64,000 nucleotides of DNA from Chrysomallon squamiferum (GCA_012295275.1 CM022677.1:10528922-10592921); one strand, 5' to 3'. Positions 49,247 through 61,712 are shown, numbered from the stretch's first letter. The notes: a model not told the origin generated them from the letters alone. Made by a program: numbers and translations.

Positions 49247-50189
49247 TAATCTGGTCATTTCTAATTCATCAACATTTCCTTTCCATTAAAGAACAACAAC
49301 AAAAACAAAAAAAATACTAAATTATTTGATCATGGTTGATTAAAAACACACTTCATTAAACAGAGAAAATTCTAGATTTGTACAATATTATTATAACATT
49401 CTACCTGTTACTGAACTTACTGAAACATCAGACACATGTTTTTTTAATATGATCTTTTTTATATGAATACTTTCTTTTTTTAATTATTTACATTCAACTG
49501 CATTCAGTTCATGGACTATTTCAATTTTTTCATATTTGCATACTTAAATGAGATATCGTTAAGTGGGAGACTAATTTACATAGAATTAAGATTAAAAACA
49601 GTGGTTAAATTTTTCACGATTGAAATTTAACATAAAAAGAAATGTTAAATAAGGAGAAATAAAACAGCAAATCGTTTACAAATACATTAAGAAATAATTA
49701 TATGCCACCGATTGTGGGTTCATTTTTGTGGATTTTGTGTTCATTTAAGATATCATATTTTGTTTCTAAAGTTATTGTCTTCCATTTATTTTTATCATCA
49801 GCATTCGCCGGCGTACTTTTATTCGTTTTGACGCATTGAAAGGGTAAATTACAAAACGTTTAAGTCTAAATAGAAACAAGAGACAAGACAATCTGAACAC
49901 TACATGTACGTATGACGTCTGGGTGTCAACTGATCAAAACAGCTGAGGGAAGCTTGTGATTGAACGTAAAATGAACGAAAACGGACTTAAAAGCATGCAT
50001 TGTACTCATTTGTTTCATTTATTAAATTTCTATTGATATAATTCATGAACAAAAAAAATGTGTTAAGCGAGGTACTACTGTATCTATATAATAATAATCG
50101 GTTTCCAATTCATTATAATGAATGAGGTATAAACAAGCATGTAAATAAGACCACTGAACCATATTTAGCCTTTTGACAAAATGGGAATT
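48280..50189. other. AT-rich intergenic DNA
   Basis: Contains ATT/ATC tracts at 49142-49248. No supported exon. Confidence 0.45.
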
Positions 50190-50392
50190 CTACCAGATGG
50201 GAGTAAGCCATGGAAATAGGAGAATAAAAGTTTTGTTTGCTAAAATTACTTGACTACAAAAATAACACATTTTTGTTTTTTCTTGACATCCTCCACTGAT
50301 GTGTGGACAGTTGTTGTCATTGACAAACACTGTGTATGCAGGAATGATGTCTGCCACGATGCAGATAACACTATCATCTTTCTGACACAGAG
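50190..50392 (-). CDS. Copy C Cys exon (LCQKDD type) lacking its donor
   Basis: Acceptor ggatttcag, then ALCQKDDSVICIV...YTVFVNDNNCPHISGGC. In copy B this exon ends tgtccag/gttagt. Here about 19 bases including the donor are missing, so the frame reads on (EKTKMCYFCSQVI...PWLTPIW) to TAG at 50192-50190. Either a truncated end or damage. Confidence 0.6.
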
Positions 50393-50516
50393 CTGAAATC
50401 CAGTATTATACAGTAGTTATGTAGTTTATATACACAAGATCCTGTATATAGATATATAGTTTATATACACAAGAACAAAACAAAAATAATCATAATAATA
50501 ATAGTAATAACAATAA

Positions 50517-50753
50517 ATGAAATCTATTTCTACTACAACTACAACATCTACTATTACAATTACCACCACAATCTCTATTCCTATTACAACAATTACAATA
50601 ACTACCACTAAGTCTATTCCTACCACAATATTTACATTAACTACCACTATCTCTATTCCTACTACAACTACAACATTTACCTTAACTATCACTAATTATA
50701 TTCCTACTAGAAATACAACATTTACTATTTCTGCAAATACAACTTCTACTGAC
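50517..50753 (+). repeat. Imprecise (ATTCCTACTACAACTACAACA)-like repeat
   Basis: Low-complexity ACT/ATC tract in the copy C intron after the mucin exon, homologous to the copy B tract at about 19490-19560. Its Ile/Thr or Val-rich open frames on either strand are not genes. Confidence 0.6.
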
Positions 50754-51119
50754 CAGATTCAGTTACAGTTGTTGTTTCTACTGTTTCTGTAGACATTGTA
50801 GTCTCAGCTGTAGTAGCTGTAGGTTTTGGAGTTTGAGCCTCAGTCACTGTAGTAGCAGCGGTTGTAGTAGATGTAGCTGCTGTTGATTTATCTGCAGGTT
50901 CAGTTTTTCCTTTAGTAGACGCTGATGTTGTAGTAGCTTTTGGAGTCTGATCCTCAGTCACTGTAGTAGTTGTAGTTGTAGATTCAGTTTTTCCTGTAAC
51001 AGGGTGTGATGTTGATGCTTTAACAGAATGTAGGTTTTCAAGTGTTGCTGATATGGTGGTTGTCTCCAGTGTTGAGGTTGTTGTAACACAGTTGCTTTCA
51101 TATTCAGATTCAGAATAAT
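50754..51119 (-). CDS. Copy C mucin-like exon
   Basis: 366 nt, acceptor tctttccag, donor gtcagt, phase 1-1, fully open. It starts DYSESEYESNC, as in gene A, then Thr/Ser-rich with two loose repeats (GKTES..VTEDQTPKATT and GKTEP..VTEAQTPKPTA). It lacks the 60-bp array, so the gene A expansion is specific to that copy. Confidence 0.8.
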
Positions 51120-51296
51120 CTGGAAAGATAATAAGGTATAGAGGAAAACAATACTATGAAGTTGATAATAATAATAACAGCAATAGTAGTAGTAGTAGTA
51201 GTAGTAGTAGTTGTAATGGTAATACAAATTACATTTATAAACAGATGTATGATTAGTTTTACAGATTTTATGTTATATTTAGTTTTGTTATTTTTA

Positions 51297-51302
<6 letters not shown>

Positions 51303-51364
<62 letters not shown>
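51303..51364 (+). repeat. (ATT)n microsatellite
   Basis: Pure ATT run in the intron before the copy C mucin exon. Confidence 0.92.
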
Positions 51365-52174
51365 TTGTTGTTTGTTATATTAACCCAGTTGTCAATAAAC
51401 CAGGAAGCCCCCTCCAAGTAATCATAATAAGTAAACAAGTATGACTTTTTATTAATGGCATTAATACATTCCTGAAATTCTTGAATTAGAATAAGAAACA
51501 TAAATTAAACACCAGTTAAGATCACGTGACCTAACGCGATGACATAATGAGTTGTTTACAGCCAAAACAGTCGAAATTTTACAGACGTGAGAAGCAGCAA
51601 ATGTGAGAGGAATCGGATTGCTTCCCTTCGAAACGCCGCAGGGGGTAATTTGTAAATATGACGGGCACCTCTTCGTATTACATCTATTTTGTTTAGGGAT
51701 AAGAAACGTGACCTGCTGACCCTAAAAGTGCAAAACAATGGCATGATAGGCAGTCTTTTTTTCTTCTTCTTTTTTTTTTCTCGATATCTTTATATTTCAT
51801 TTGACATTTAAGAGTACTAATGAAATAAATATTCGGGAAATGTAAAAAAAAAAAAAAAAAAAAATATAGACAACATTAGTTTTAACGTGACTCGGCAAAC
51901 TTGGCTAACAGCGGAAATTACGATAATGTTGTCATATATATCTCGTCCCTTATATAATCTTTTTTTTTTTTCTTTTTTTTAAAAGCAAGTTTTGAAAAAT
52001 TTTTGAAAATGGTTGTTTCTCAATATTTTCCGAACACAGAGGCTAGCTATTTACCAGCCTCGATTTAAAACAAACAAATGGCGAGAAGATTAAAAAAAAA
52101 AAAAAAAAAAAAATGTATTAATAATAATAATAATAATAATAATGATACAAACAGGAAGAAGTAATAAAACGTAC

Positions 52175-52509
52175 TTAATTTCACTTGATTCTATATGCAG
52201 TAACCTTGCAGAAAGAATGTTTTACGTTCGAGCAAAGTAGCAACTCGGAAGCCATCTTTACAACTGCAGACTTTGTTGATACAAACTAGATCATCATCGC
52301 ATTCCACTCCGTCTCCACCACAGTTCTCTCCCAGGGTCGCCCACTCCTTCACACAGAGTGGACAGAGATATGGACGTCGTTTACACAATTTGCCGTCTGC
52401 AGCAGCGAAGTGGCTTGGAATACACTTGCAGGCACCATGACGTATTTCCCGTTTTGCAGTATGAATATTTCGTTCCACATTTAGTCACATTTGTGTCCCA
52501 GTTCTCGAA
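52175..52509 (-). pseudogene. Copy C double-module exon, frameshifted
   Basis: 335 nt against 339 in gene A. Entry frame reads RELGHKCD then TAA at 52483-52481, because eight bases present in copy B (between TGTGA and CTAAATG) are missing. A further one-base gain near 52454 shifts the frame. From there to 52191 it reads a normal module pair (KCIPSHF...CPLCVKEWATLGENC...YC) and then TAG where gene A has CGA. Acceptor and donor remain. Confidence 0.8.
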
Positions 52510-52881
52510 CTAAACAGTATTCAAATAAATATATAAAATAAGTTGTTGTTGTTATTAAATCATTATAGTGCCATGTGAGGAAAACAGTTATAGAAATTAA
52601 TAAAAACTAATTTGCAAATAATATTCTACAATATATATTTTACTAACTTCATTTACATACTGAAAGTATATTTATTTCTTCCTTAATTACTAAAAACTAT
52701 AATTAAATCTATATAAAACACAAAAATCAATTTACAGCTTCTGCAGTACAAAGATCGTAAATTGTTTACCTTTTGCTGAACGCTTGGCCATAACAATGAA
52801 TATTTTGCTGTAGTTATAACGTAATATTATCACTTTATTTATTTATTTATTGTTATTTCTCAGGTTAAAGATTCTATTTAC

Positions 52882-53022
52882 CAGGGAGACAACTCTGAAA
52901 GTCATCAGACGTAACAGTTCCGTTTTTACATCTGCATTTCTTTTCGCAGCCAGCTCTAGCACATTCCGCGTTTTTAGGACAGTTAAAATCCTTGTAGCAC
53001 TTCTGTCCCACATCCACAACTC
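52882..53022 (-). CDS. Copy C 7-Cys module exon
   Basis: 141 nt, acceptor atattcag, donor gtaaat, phase 1-1: VVDVGQKC...NC...EC...GC...KCRC...SCLP. Intact. Confidence 0.82.
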
Positions 53023-53489
53023 CTGAATATATAAATAAATTAGTGTTTGTTTATGATATTTTAAAACATTTATATGATCTGTGGGGAAACAAAGAGAGAA
53101 AAAAAATATAAAAAATACGTAATATATTTCTTTATTCGATATTAACAGGAAGGCGGCATACTCAAAAAAAAGTTTCAAATAATAAAATAAAAAATAAAAT
53201 ACTAATGCTATTACTACTACTACTACCATACTACTGCTGATGTTATTACTACTACTGCTGCTGCTATTACTACTATTACTATTAATACTACAACTGATAC
53301 TACTACGCTACTGCTGCTGTTACTATAACATCAACCACTACTATTACTATTGTTACTGCAACTACTGAGCACTATTTTGCATCACTATAAATGCTATGAC
53401 TGTTTTTACTTCTAACAATTTCATTATCATCATCATTATTATAATCATGATTATTATTATTATTATTATTATTATTAAAATGTATTTAC

Positions 53490-53516
53490 CTAAGCATTCT
53501 GCTTGCAAAGATTCAC
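53490..53516 (-). CDS. Copy C micro-exon, 27 nt
   Basis: Acceptor gtttcag, donor gtaaat, phase 1-1, encoding GESLQAECL. Its counterpart in copy B keeps the sequence but not the donor, which supports the exon assignment. Confidence 0.65.
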   Translation of the reverse strand: MNLCKQNA

Positions 53517-54021
53517 CTGAAACATGAGAGATTGTCGTTGTCTTGGTGAGAAACAAAAATTATTCTAGAACACACGTACACACTCTGAACTGTTTCGTAT
53601 TGTGTGTTGTTGATGTTTTTATTGTTGTTGTTGTTTGTGTATTGTGCGATTCCCTTATGTTGATTTAATGTAATGTATTGATTATATTATCTTATATTAT
53701 ATTGCATCTTATTGTATTATTTTACATTATATTACACTGTAGTAGACTATATTATATTGTGTGAATTGTGGTATGTTCGTTGTATTTTTTTTATCTTACT
53801 TTATTGTATTGTTTGACTGGATGTATTGTAATACATTATGCGATGTTGAGTTGAATTTTGTTGTGTTCTGCTGTGACTTGTTGTACTGACTTGTATTATA
53901 TTGTCTATTTGTCATCTGCTGTATTATATCTATTATTACATTCCATTATATTATTTTGTATGATAATGTTTACACTACATTATAATTATATTACTTAGTA
54001 ATTTAGTTTAGTTTATTTCAC

Positions 54022-54204
54022 CTATTGTGAAATTTTCAGGAACACATTCTGTGAATCTTGGTATATTGAAAAACTCCGTTTCATTTGCTGGTCTGTATTT
54101 GGGTTTGCACGTGCATTTCGTGTCGTTGCAGAACTGTTTCCTGCTGTCTTCACATAATTTGTTGTACTCGTTGCAGGTTTCTCCCAATAAAGCTCCTTTT
54201 TCGT
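54022..54204 (-). CDS. Copy C extended-loop 6-Cys exon
   Basis: 183 nt, acceptor taacacag, donor gtgaaa, phase 1-1: LLGETC...LC...FC...KCTC...NETEFF...TECVPE. Intact. Confidence 0.82.
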   Translation of the reverse strand, partial: TKKELYWEKPATSTTNYVKTAGNSSATTRNARANPNTDQQMKRSFSIYQDSQNVFLKISQ

Positions 54205-54252
54205 CTGTGTTAAAAATAAATATGCAACATACACACAAACATATATACAAAT

Positions 54253-54253
<1 letters not shown>

Positions 54254-54324
<71 letters not shown>
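54254..54324 (+). repeat. (CT)n microsatellite inside copy C intron
   Basis: On the transcript strand it is (GA)n between the 6-Cys and extended-loop exons. Copy B has (GA)n at 16732-16808 in the same intron. Confidence 0.93.
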
Positions 54325-54327
<3 letters not shown>

Positions 54328-54414
54328 AACACACACACACGCATGCACACACACGCACGCACAAACAAAACAATAAAACAGAATACACACATACACATTT
54401 ATATATAGGCATAC

Positions 54415-54558
54415 TTGCGGTATAGGATTGTATTCTGCATCGTTTTCCGTCATCAGATTTGACAAAACCAGTTTCACACTGACAGACGCCATTTTCACAT
54501 ATCGCTCTTTTAGTACAAGTCTGTCCAGACTGAGTACACGACTCTCCCAGGTTTACAA
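54415..54558 (-). CDS. Copy C 6-Cys module exon
   Basis: 144 nt, acceptor tattacag, donor gtatgc, phase 1-1. Nearly identical in protein to gene A 406-549 up to GKRC, after which the tails differ. Confidence 0.8.
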
Positions 54559-54748
54559 CTGTAATAAATAATAGATATATAATTTACTCAGATCTAAACT
54601 GTGAATGGAAAATACAATATATTCTATCACTACATAGAAGAAGAAGAAAAAGAGAATGTGTATTTACAAAGTACACGAAACATCAAAAGTTAACTGTTAC
54701 ATTGTTTCGTTAATCCTGTTATAAGTGGAAACAACTCAGTAAGTCAGT

Positions 54749-54827
<79 letters not shown>

Positions 54828-54835
54828 GACTGTAC

Positions 54836-54985
54836 GTTTAAGACACTGTGTTTGATCAGAATCTGCCACGGTTCCGTTCTCACAGACACATCGCTCGCCC
54901 AGACATCCCACGTTCAAACATTTAGAGTTGATGGGGCACAAATTGGGTGACGTTTTACATAATCCCATTATCTTCAGATTATCAC
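54836..54985 (-). CDS. Copy C 7-Cys module exon
   Basis: 150 nt, acceptor tttattcag, donor gtacag, phase 1-1, open: GLC...LC...KC...GC...RCVC...QCLK. Copy B homologue 15658-15807 has two stops. This is the first module after the leader, so gene A probably has an equivalent just left of the window. Confidence 0.8.
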
Positions 54986-55453
54986 CTGAATAAAATAGAA
55001 TAAATAAAAAATGTATTAAAATTTATAATAATAAATGAATAGAAAAATACACAAATAAATAAATAAATTCATTAAAAGATAGAATACATAAATAAAAATT
55101 AGGAATATTAATAAAATACAGAAAAAAACCCTTTTATTGTTAAAATATTGGTGAAATTATTAATTAATAATTGTTTAATTTAATAAATTTATATCCTGTT
55201 ATAGAATCGCGTTATGAATAGAAAATGAATAAAATAATTATAATAAATTAAAACAATATTATTTAAAAAGTGACCTTATTTGTCCCTCTGATATATTGGT
55301 GAAAAAATAATTAATAATTAGATCGTTACTACAGCAAAAGAAACAATCACGACAAGTACTATAAAAAAAAAACATCAACACTAATACAGCAGAATCAACA
55401 GTCATGCTAATAATACAGTGATATATAAAGAAAATAAATAAAAACATAGATAC

Positions 55454-55514
55454 CATAAACTGCTGATAGTAAAAAGCAAAACATGACAAAATTTGCTAGA
55501 GCCATTTTGATAAC
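55454..55514 (-). CDS. Copy C leader (signal peptide) exon
   Basis: Acceptor gtttttcag, 9-nt UTR gttatcaaa, ATG at 55505-55503 in a good context (AAAATGG), encoding MALANFVMFCFLLSAVY and leaving in phase 1 at gtatct. A hydrophobic core followed by small residues suits signal peptidase cleavage. Confidence 0.78.
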
Positions 55515-55563
55515 CTGAAAAACCATTAAATGTATATATTTTTATATTTTATATATTTATATA

Positions 55564-55690
<127 letters not shown>

Positions 55691-56094
55691 GAAAGACATA
55701 ATTAACGAGATAGAAACTGAGAGAGAGATAAAAAATGTATAAGAAGTTTAAAGGATATATAATATTAGAATTGACTAATTAACTAAATAACTAAATCAAA
55801 ACAAATGAATAAATAATAAATCAATATTTAAATTTCTATAAGTTGTTTTTTGTGTGTGGAAGTGTTTATGGATACATGCGTGCATATTGTGCGAACGTGT
55901 GATTGTTTAATTGTTAAGTGTGCTTCTTAAATATAGTTACTTAGAAATTATATAAAAATACAAAAATAATAATAATAATAAAAACATATTAATAAAAATA
56001 AATAGAAAAGAAGAAATATAATAAAAAAAAATAAAAATGAACATGTCTAAAAATGAAAATTTACAAAATATTTTTAAATTCTCGTAAGACTTAC

Positions 56095-56260
56095 CATAGG
56101 CGGACAGAACCTTAAAGCAAACTGAAGTGAGGCAAAATGAAAAGAGTTCTTTCAATATAAACTGAATCGTTTTCAAAACACATTTAACTTGTTCTTTATT
56201 TAGTAACCCCTCCCTCTGACTGGAATCCAGGATGTATACCAAACGTGGACAGAACAAAAC
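56095..56260 (-). other. Candidate 5' UTR exon of copy C
   Basis: On the minus strand this ends cctatg/gtaagt. Upstream of it about 110 bases match the copy B region 15000-15112 closely (GGAAACATTTTATTGTGTTG, TTGCATTTCTTACGTTTTGT), which may mark a shared promoter. The transcription start is not known. Confidence 0.4.
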
Positions 56261-56414
56261 GTAAGAAATGCAAGATCAGTCGTTCTTATTTAACAACACA
56301 ATAAAATGTTTCCTTTGAAAACGTCTCTTTTGTGCGTTCGTGTTTGAGTGACAAAAAAATAAACATGTTTAATTAATAATAAAAGAGAAGCAAATAAGTA
56401 TATCAACAGTAAAT

Positions 56415-56419
<5 letters not shown>

Positions 56420-56480
<61 letters not shown>

Positions 56481-56736
56481 GAATGAAGAAAAAGTTTAAA
56501 GGAATAATTTTTTTTTTAAATATTCGATGTACATAATGTAATAATAATAATAATAATCAGCAGGAGCAGCAGCAGCATCATTATAATACGTTTTCTGTTC
56601 ATTTTAGAATATCTGTTTCAACGCAGTAGCATAGAAGTACGAACACTTCTTAAATAAACACCATTATTTGTTATTGTGTTCGAAACCTTTCCTTAATCAC
56701 GTAACTCTGTCACGATAACGTCAGCCATTTAAATAA

Positions 56737-56794
<58 letters not shown>
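56420..56794 (+). repeat. (GA)n and (CT)n tracts facing each other
   Basis: GA run 56420-56479 and CT run 56741-56794 form an inverted simple-repeat pair about 260 bp apart, upstream of copy C. Confidence 0.85.
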
Positions 56795-56798
<4 letters not shown>

Positions 56799-57636
56799 CT
56801 ACACAGTCTTTTCTGTCAGTCTGTCTAAATACACGTTATTTTCATGAATCCTTTTGTTAACAAAGAAATAAAATAACATAGGCATATTACTTTCATTTCA
56901 ATCAAAATGCAGTTTTCTTTCAGCGCTTTATTGTATATATCTTGTATAAAATTAAAATTCGCTATTATTCAATGACGAGTTTTAATTATTCGGTTTTTCC
57001 GCTGAAACTTATCCTTAAGAAATATCGCAAGCATTTTAAATTAAAAAAATCATATAAATTACAGTTATAATTACGAGTTGATAACACGTAAAATCAGTTG
57101 CTACCGCCCCGTGTAAAATGTAAAGTTTGAGCAAGACTTGTTGTTATGTGAAACCGGAAGCCGCGTACTGCTCCAGATGACAGAGAAAGATAACAGTTAA
57201 AATGAAACTTTCCTCTCATCCAAGCGATTTTCTGGTTTTTTAATTACTTATACTTGCAGTTTTCAACAAAATCAAATATTCCTAATTGAGAATTTCTAGA
57301 TAAATTGGCTGCAGTTACTTAAGTTATCTCTCAGTAATAAATGTAATTCTTTGATAAATAATTAAATAAGTAAATAAATAAATAATTATATATGTTTAAA
57401 TGAAGGATAAATACACAAATAAATAAATAAATAAATAAATAAAATAAAAAACAAATATAAATAAACAAGAAAACAAACAAACAAAAAAACAACAACAATA
57501 AAACATAATATAAATAAATGTCATTTCAAAGTGATTATAATGGTTGATAATATTCACTAGATAATAAAATAATTTCTGTTTCATGGCATACGAGCTAGAA
57601 CACACCGCCGTCGAAACAAAAAGCTTCTTGTTGTTG

Positions 57637-57704
<68 letters not shown>

Positions 57705-58600
57705 TTACTGTTGTTGTTGTTGTTATTATTATTTTTTTTAAATTTATTTTAACAATTTTATGTATGGATAATGGATATAATGCACTGCTTTAGTTAGTTT
57801 TAAATTGATTGAGTTATTAAGGCAATGCGCTTTGAATCAATTACGTTACAAAACTAAGTAATATTCATTTAATATCAAGCTTTAAAATAAATAAATAAAT
57901 GAATAAATAAGTAAATAAAAAAATAAAAAATAACTGTAACAAAATGTGACTATAAGAGACGTGTGATTAATTTGATAAATTTGTTTAAATTACTACTGGT
58001 TTATTAACTAAAGTTTATTATAATCTACTTGTTCTTGTCCTTCTTTTTTCTTTCTCTTAAAACAGTAAAGTTACTGATCCCCAAAACCGCTATGTGGTGA
58101 AGAAATTAATTTATATATAACGTATTATTATAAACTTAGACTAAGTGCAATAAATCTCAACATTTATTTTCTACAACTGAAAAACCGCTTTTATATAAAC
58201 TCTTCCGATTGTTACAAATAAATGTGCAGCTAGTCTATGTTTATAATAAAATGTTTTATATAAATTTATTTCTCTAACCAGTGTTTCGTGTGTGTTTGAT
58301 AACTGTTTAAATTAACAGTTATTTGATTTCACAGTTAACTATATAAATATTTCCATTTTACAGCGGTTTGTGTGTGTGCGTGCTTCAGTCTGTGATGTGA
58401 TTTTGTTTATTTGTGTCTATGATTATGTGTGCATTATATCTGTATCTGTGTGCCTTTCGTGAAGATGTGTGTGCGGGTTTGCGTGTGTATATTCGATTTA
58501 TCCGTGCGTTTGTGTCGTTCTCTGTTCGTTTTTGAGTTACAAAATCTGAGAAATTGTTTCTGTCATCAGAATTTTGTCACCAGCAGACGATCAATAAGAA
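56795..58600. other. Intergenic DNA between copy C and sulfotransferase gene
   Basis: AT-rich with AAAT tracts. No coding exon supported. The divergent promoters of copy C (minus) and the sulfotransferase (plus) should lie in 56270-58750. Confidence 0.45.
57640..57704 (+). repeat. (ATT)n microsatellite
   Basis: ATT run flanked by GTT tracts, between copy C and the sulfotransferase gene. Confidence 0.92.
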
Positions 58601-58756
58601 TATGATTTGTTATTAGAAACTCATCCTGTTCAGACGACACTAGCAGACGATAATGACATTGGAGAAAGGTCACCAAAAGTTTTGTTGACACAACTTGAGG
58701 GGTTTAAGCGAAAATTTTAAACAAACAATTGAGAAACAAACCACCTGACTAATAAG

Positions 58757-58767
58757 ATGGCAAAAAG
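58757..58767 (+). CDS. Sulfotransferase first coding exon (11 nt)
   Basis: ATGGCAAAAAG/gtaaga. Phase 2 exit fits the phase of the acceptor at 59705 exactly and puts MAKR directly before the membrane anchor. No closer upstream ATG outside the CT repeat is as convincing. Confidence 0.65.
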
Positions 58768-58961
58768 GTAAGATGGCATCTTTTTCCTTTATTCTTTTAG
58801 AAATATATATTTTTTTTATTGTTAGAGACATATTTCAGCAGTTTCTGATATTTATTTTTAATTCAGAAGTACAATACTAGATTTTTTAAATTTGATTTCT
58901 TGATAAACTTTAATAGTAACCTGCATTTGTATTTTGAATACAAATAATAAAATTATTTCCG

Positions 58962-58994
<33 letters not shown>

Positions 58995-59037
58995 TGGCTG
59001 CAGTTGTGTATTATGCCATTCAGTAATTATATTGGGT

Positions 59038-59116
<79 letters not shown>

Positions 59117-59554
59117 GTGTATGTGAGTGTGTGTACAGAAACACACACACACATATAAATATAAATGAATTTATAAATAAATCAAATTATGATTAAATGA
59201 ATGAATGAATGGATAAATGAAGGTGTAGTTTATAGAATCACGGTTTATGTAAAGTAGTGGTTTCGCTCTTGTTGAGAAATTTAAAAAATAATAATAACAC
59301 TAAAAAAGAAATAAAAAAAGGATGTTAAAGCATGTTAAAGGATGTTAAAAAAAAGTCTGGATTCCCTCTGTAGCAACCTTTTAACCTTAAACATCAGACG
59401 AGCAAACGTTTAAGAGAAAATTCGTGTTTTTAGCGTGTCAGAAATCTCAAAATGTTTGAAGTCTTGTTTGCTGTTACTGCTGACATCAGAGAAAAACAAA
59501 CAGACAGAAAGAGACGATAAAAACAAAGACGTAAGTGTGTGTCTTTGTGTGTGT

Positions 59555-59644
<90 letters not shown>

Positions 59645-60977
59645 TTGTGTGTGTTTGTGTGTGTGTATATATATTTATTTATTTATTTATTTTTTTATTT
59701 CCAGACTAAACAGGATTATCTCACTGGTTATATTTTTTCTAATATTGCTAGAAATCGGTCTGTGGAATACGTCAAGTTATAAACATAAACAACACAACAG
59801 CAATGTGAAATATTTTAATTTTAAAACGAGGGTAGGTAATATACAACAAATTCTACCGGAACAAGTTAACGTGAGACAAACGGGCCAACTAGAAGTACGT
59901 CACATCGTATTCCTCAAAGTTCATAAATGTGCAAGTTCTACTATGATCAACATTTTTTATCGTTTCGGATCTACCCGCAATTTGACCTTCGTTCTTCCGG
60001 AGAATAATAATTACATTCTGTATTCAGGAAGTTATACAAATATTCTTCCGCCAACGCAAAATAGGACCTTTGATATTTTAACCAATCATGCGATATTTAG
60101 TCCCGATCTTTTCATGAATATCATGCCATTTGATACGGTTTATATCGGAATTGTACGAGAACCGTACGAGAGACTATACTCAGCCTTCGTATATTATCGG
60201 ATTATGTTTCCGACTGATTATCTCAACTCTATCAGTAAACAGACAAGAAAGCATTCACAAGAGGACATTATCAGGCTGTTTTCGATTTACATAAACGATC
60301 CGCTCGAATACGAGCCATTTGATCCTTATGCGTCTAAAACTAACAACCGAATGGCTATTGACTTCGGCTATCCCGTGAAAGATTTCAACAACGAAACTAA
60401 ATTCAGAGAGTATCTGAATTCACTGAACGGCTATCTCGATCTGGTTTTGGTTAAGGAAATGTTTGACGAATCTGTTATTTTAATGCGTCGTCTGCTAAAC
60501 TGGAAAATTAAGAACGTCATGTACATTCCTAAAAATAGAATGAAAAGCCCGTCTGCTCCGTTACTTAGCAACGAAACATTAGCACGCGTGAAGTCGTTCT
60601 TACACCTGGACTACATTCTGTATGATCATTTCCTGAAACAGTTCCACCAGCTGTTACAACAACAGGAAGACGACTTTTACGCGGAAGTGACGTATTTTAA
60701 ATTTATTGAGACAAAATTTAAGGCATTTTGTTTAACTAAATCTACAAATGTTCAGCCCGGAGAATCAGAGATTTTGTTCCCGGCTACAAAATGGAACGAG
60801 ATGTTTATTATGAATTCAGAAGATTGCAGACGCACTAAGTTAAGTGAACTGTCGTTTGTGAAGAGACTAAGAAACGTACACACTGATTGGCTGAGGAGGG
60901 TTGGAGAAAATAAACAATGGTCATCTTCACGGAAATATCGCTTGATTTCGAAAAGAAGATATTCCAAAAAGCAATAA
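58757..60977 (+). CDS. Galactose 3-O-sulfotransferase-like Golgi enzyme, two exons
   Basis: Joined 58757-58767 and 59705-60977. The first exon gives ATG GCA AAA AG at donor gtaaga (phase 2). The second starts after acceptor ttatttccag and completes Arg, giving MAKRLNR then a hydrophobic anchor (IISLVIFFLILLEIGLW, residues 8-24): type II topology. 427 residues, TAA at 60975-60977. HIVFLKVHKCASSTM (about 70-84) is the PAPS 5'-phosphosulfate-binding loop and VYIGIVREPYERLYSAF (about 149-165) the 3'-phosphate-binding motif; ILTNHAIF and YLDLVLVKEMFDES fit the Gal3ST/cerebroside sulfotransferase family. It should transfer sulfate from PAPS to O-3 of galactose on glycans or glycolipids in the Golgi; the exact acceptor is unknown. 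No stops or frameshifts. A continuous frame extends upstream through the (CT)n intron but is not coding. Confidence 0.9.
59040..59110 (+). repeat. (CT)n microsatellite in sulfotransferase intron
   Basis: First of two CT runs in the single intron; the minus-strand Arg-Glu frame is an artefact. Confidence 0.93.
59558..59640 (+). repeat. (CT)n microsatellite in sulfotransferase intron
   Basis: Second CT run, flanked by TG runs, about 65 bp before the acceptor. Confidence 0.93.
59705..60977 (+). CDS. Sulfotransferase main exon
   Basis: Holds the anchor, stem and the whole catalytic domain in a single exon. Acceptor tatttccag before 59705. Its base composition is clearly more GC-rich than the surroundings. 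Confidence 0.92.
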
Positions 60978-61370
60978 CAGCACAACAACAACAACAACAG
61001 TGCTAATAATAATGATGATAACAACAATAATAAACAAAAAATAGTAGTAATAATAATCGTAATAAAAGTAAAAGTAGTAGTAGTAGCAGTAGTAGTAGTA
61101 GTAGTAATAGTTTCAATAATTTTAGAAAGCAGTTATAGAAGCAGTAGTTGTAATAGTGTAGTAAATAGCAGTAATAGTAGTGTATTATTAATAGCAGTAT
61201 CAGTGATAGCTGTAATAGTAGTAAATAATAATCAAGTAAGAAATAAATAAATCTTTTATTTGTATGTTGTTGATTTATCTTATTTTATTTTATTTATTTA
61301 TATATATTTTTTTAATTTTATTTATTTATGTATTTATTTATTTATTATATTATTTTTCTTTTATATATTT

Positions 61371-61407
<37 letters not shown>

Positions 61408-61690
61408 GTTTTATATTTATTTACATAATTTATTTATGTTTTTATTTATATTCAGTTCCTTGAAATCTGAAGTCAAAATAATTGTTCATTTATTCTACAT
61501 GTCCTACTCTTATGCGATATAAAACTAACATCAGAATATTTGTAAAGTTAATCTACTTATCCCTTTACTGTTTTCCGTTTTGGATTTTTGTTTTGACATA
61601 CAAGAACATTTATTTATTTATTTACTTATTCATTTATTATTATTAATCAAATTTAAAATTTTCGTAAATTTACATTCAGTATAAATTTTA
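60978..61690 (+). other. Sulfotransferase 3' region, simple-repeat rich
   Basis: Probable 3' UTR: AAC/AAT then GTA tracts and ATTT tracts. AATAAA-like hexamers at about 61029 and 61246 are candidate polyadenylation signals. Confidence 0.45.
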
Positions 61691-61712
61691 GTTTTAAGAA
61701 ATTTCAGCATGA

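Noticed and set aside
59535-59704. Upstream extension of the sulfotransferase frame through VCVCLSLSLS
   Set aside because: It is the translation of a TG/CT microsatellite in an intron. A consensus acceptor at 59704 and a matching first exon at 58757 explain the true N-terminus.
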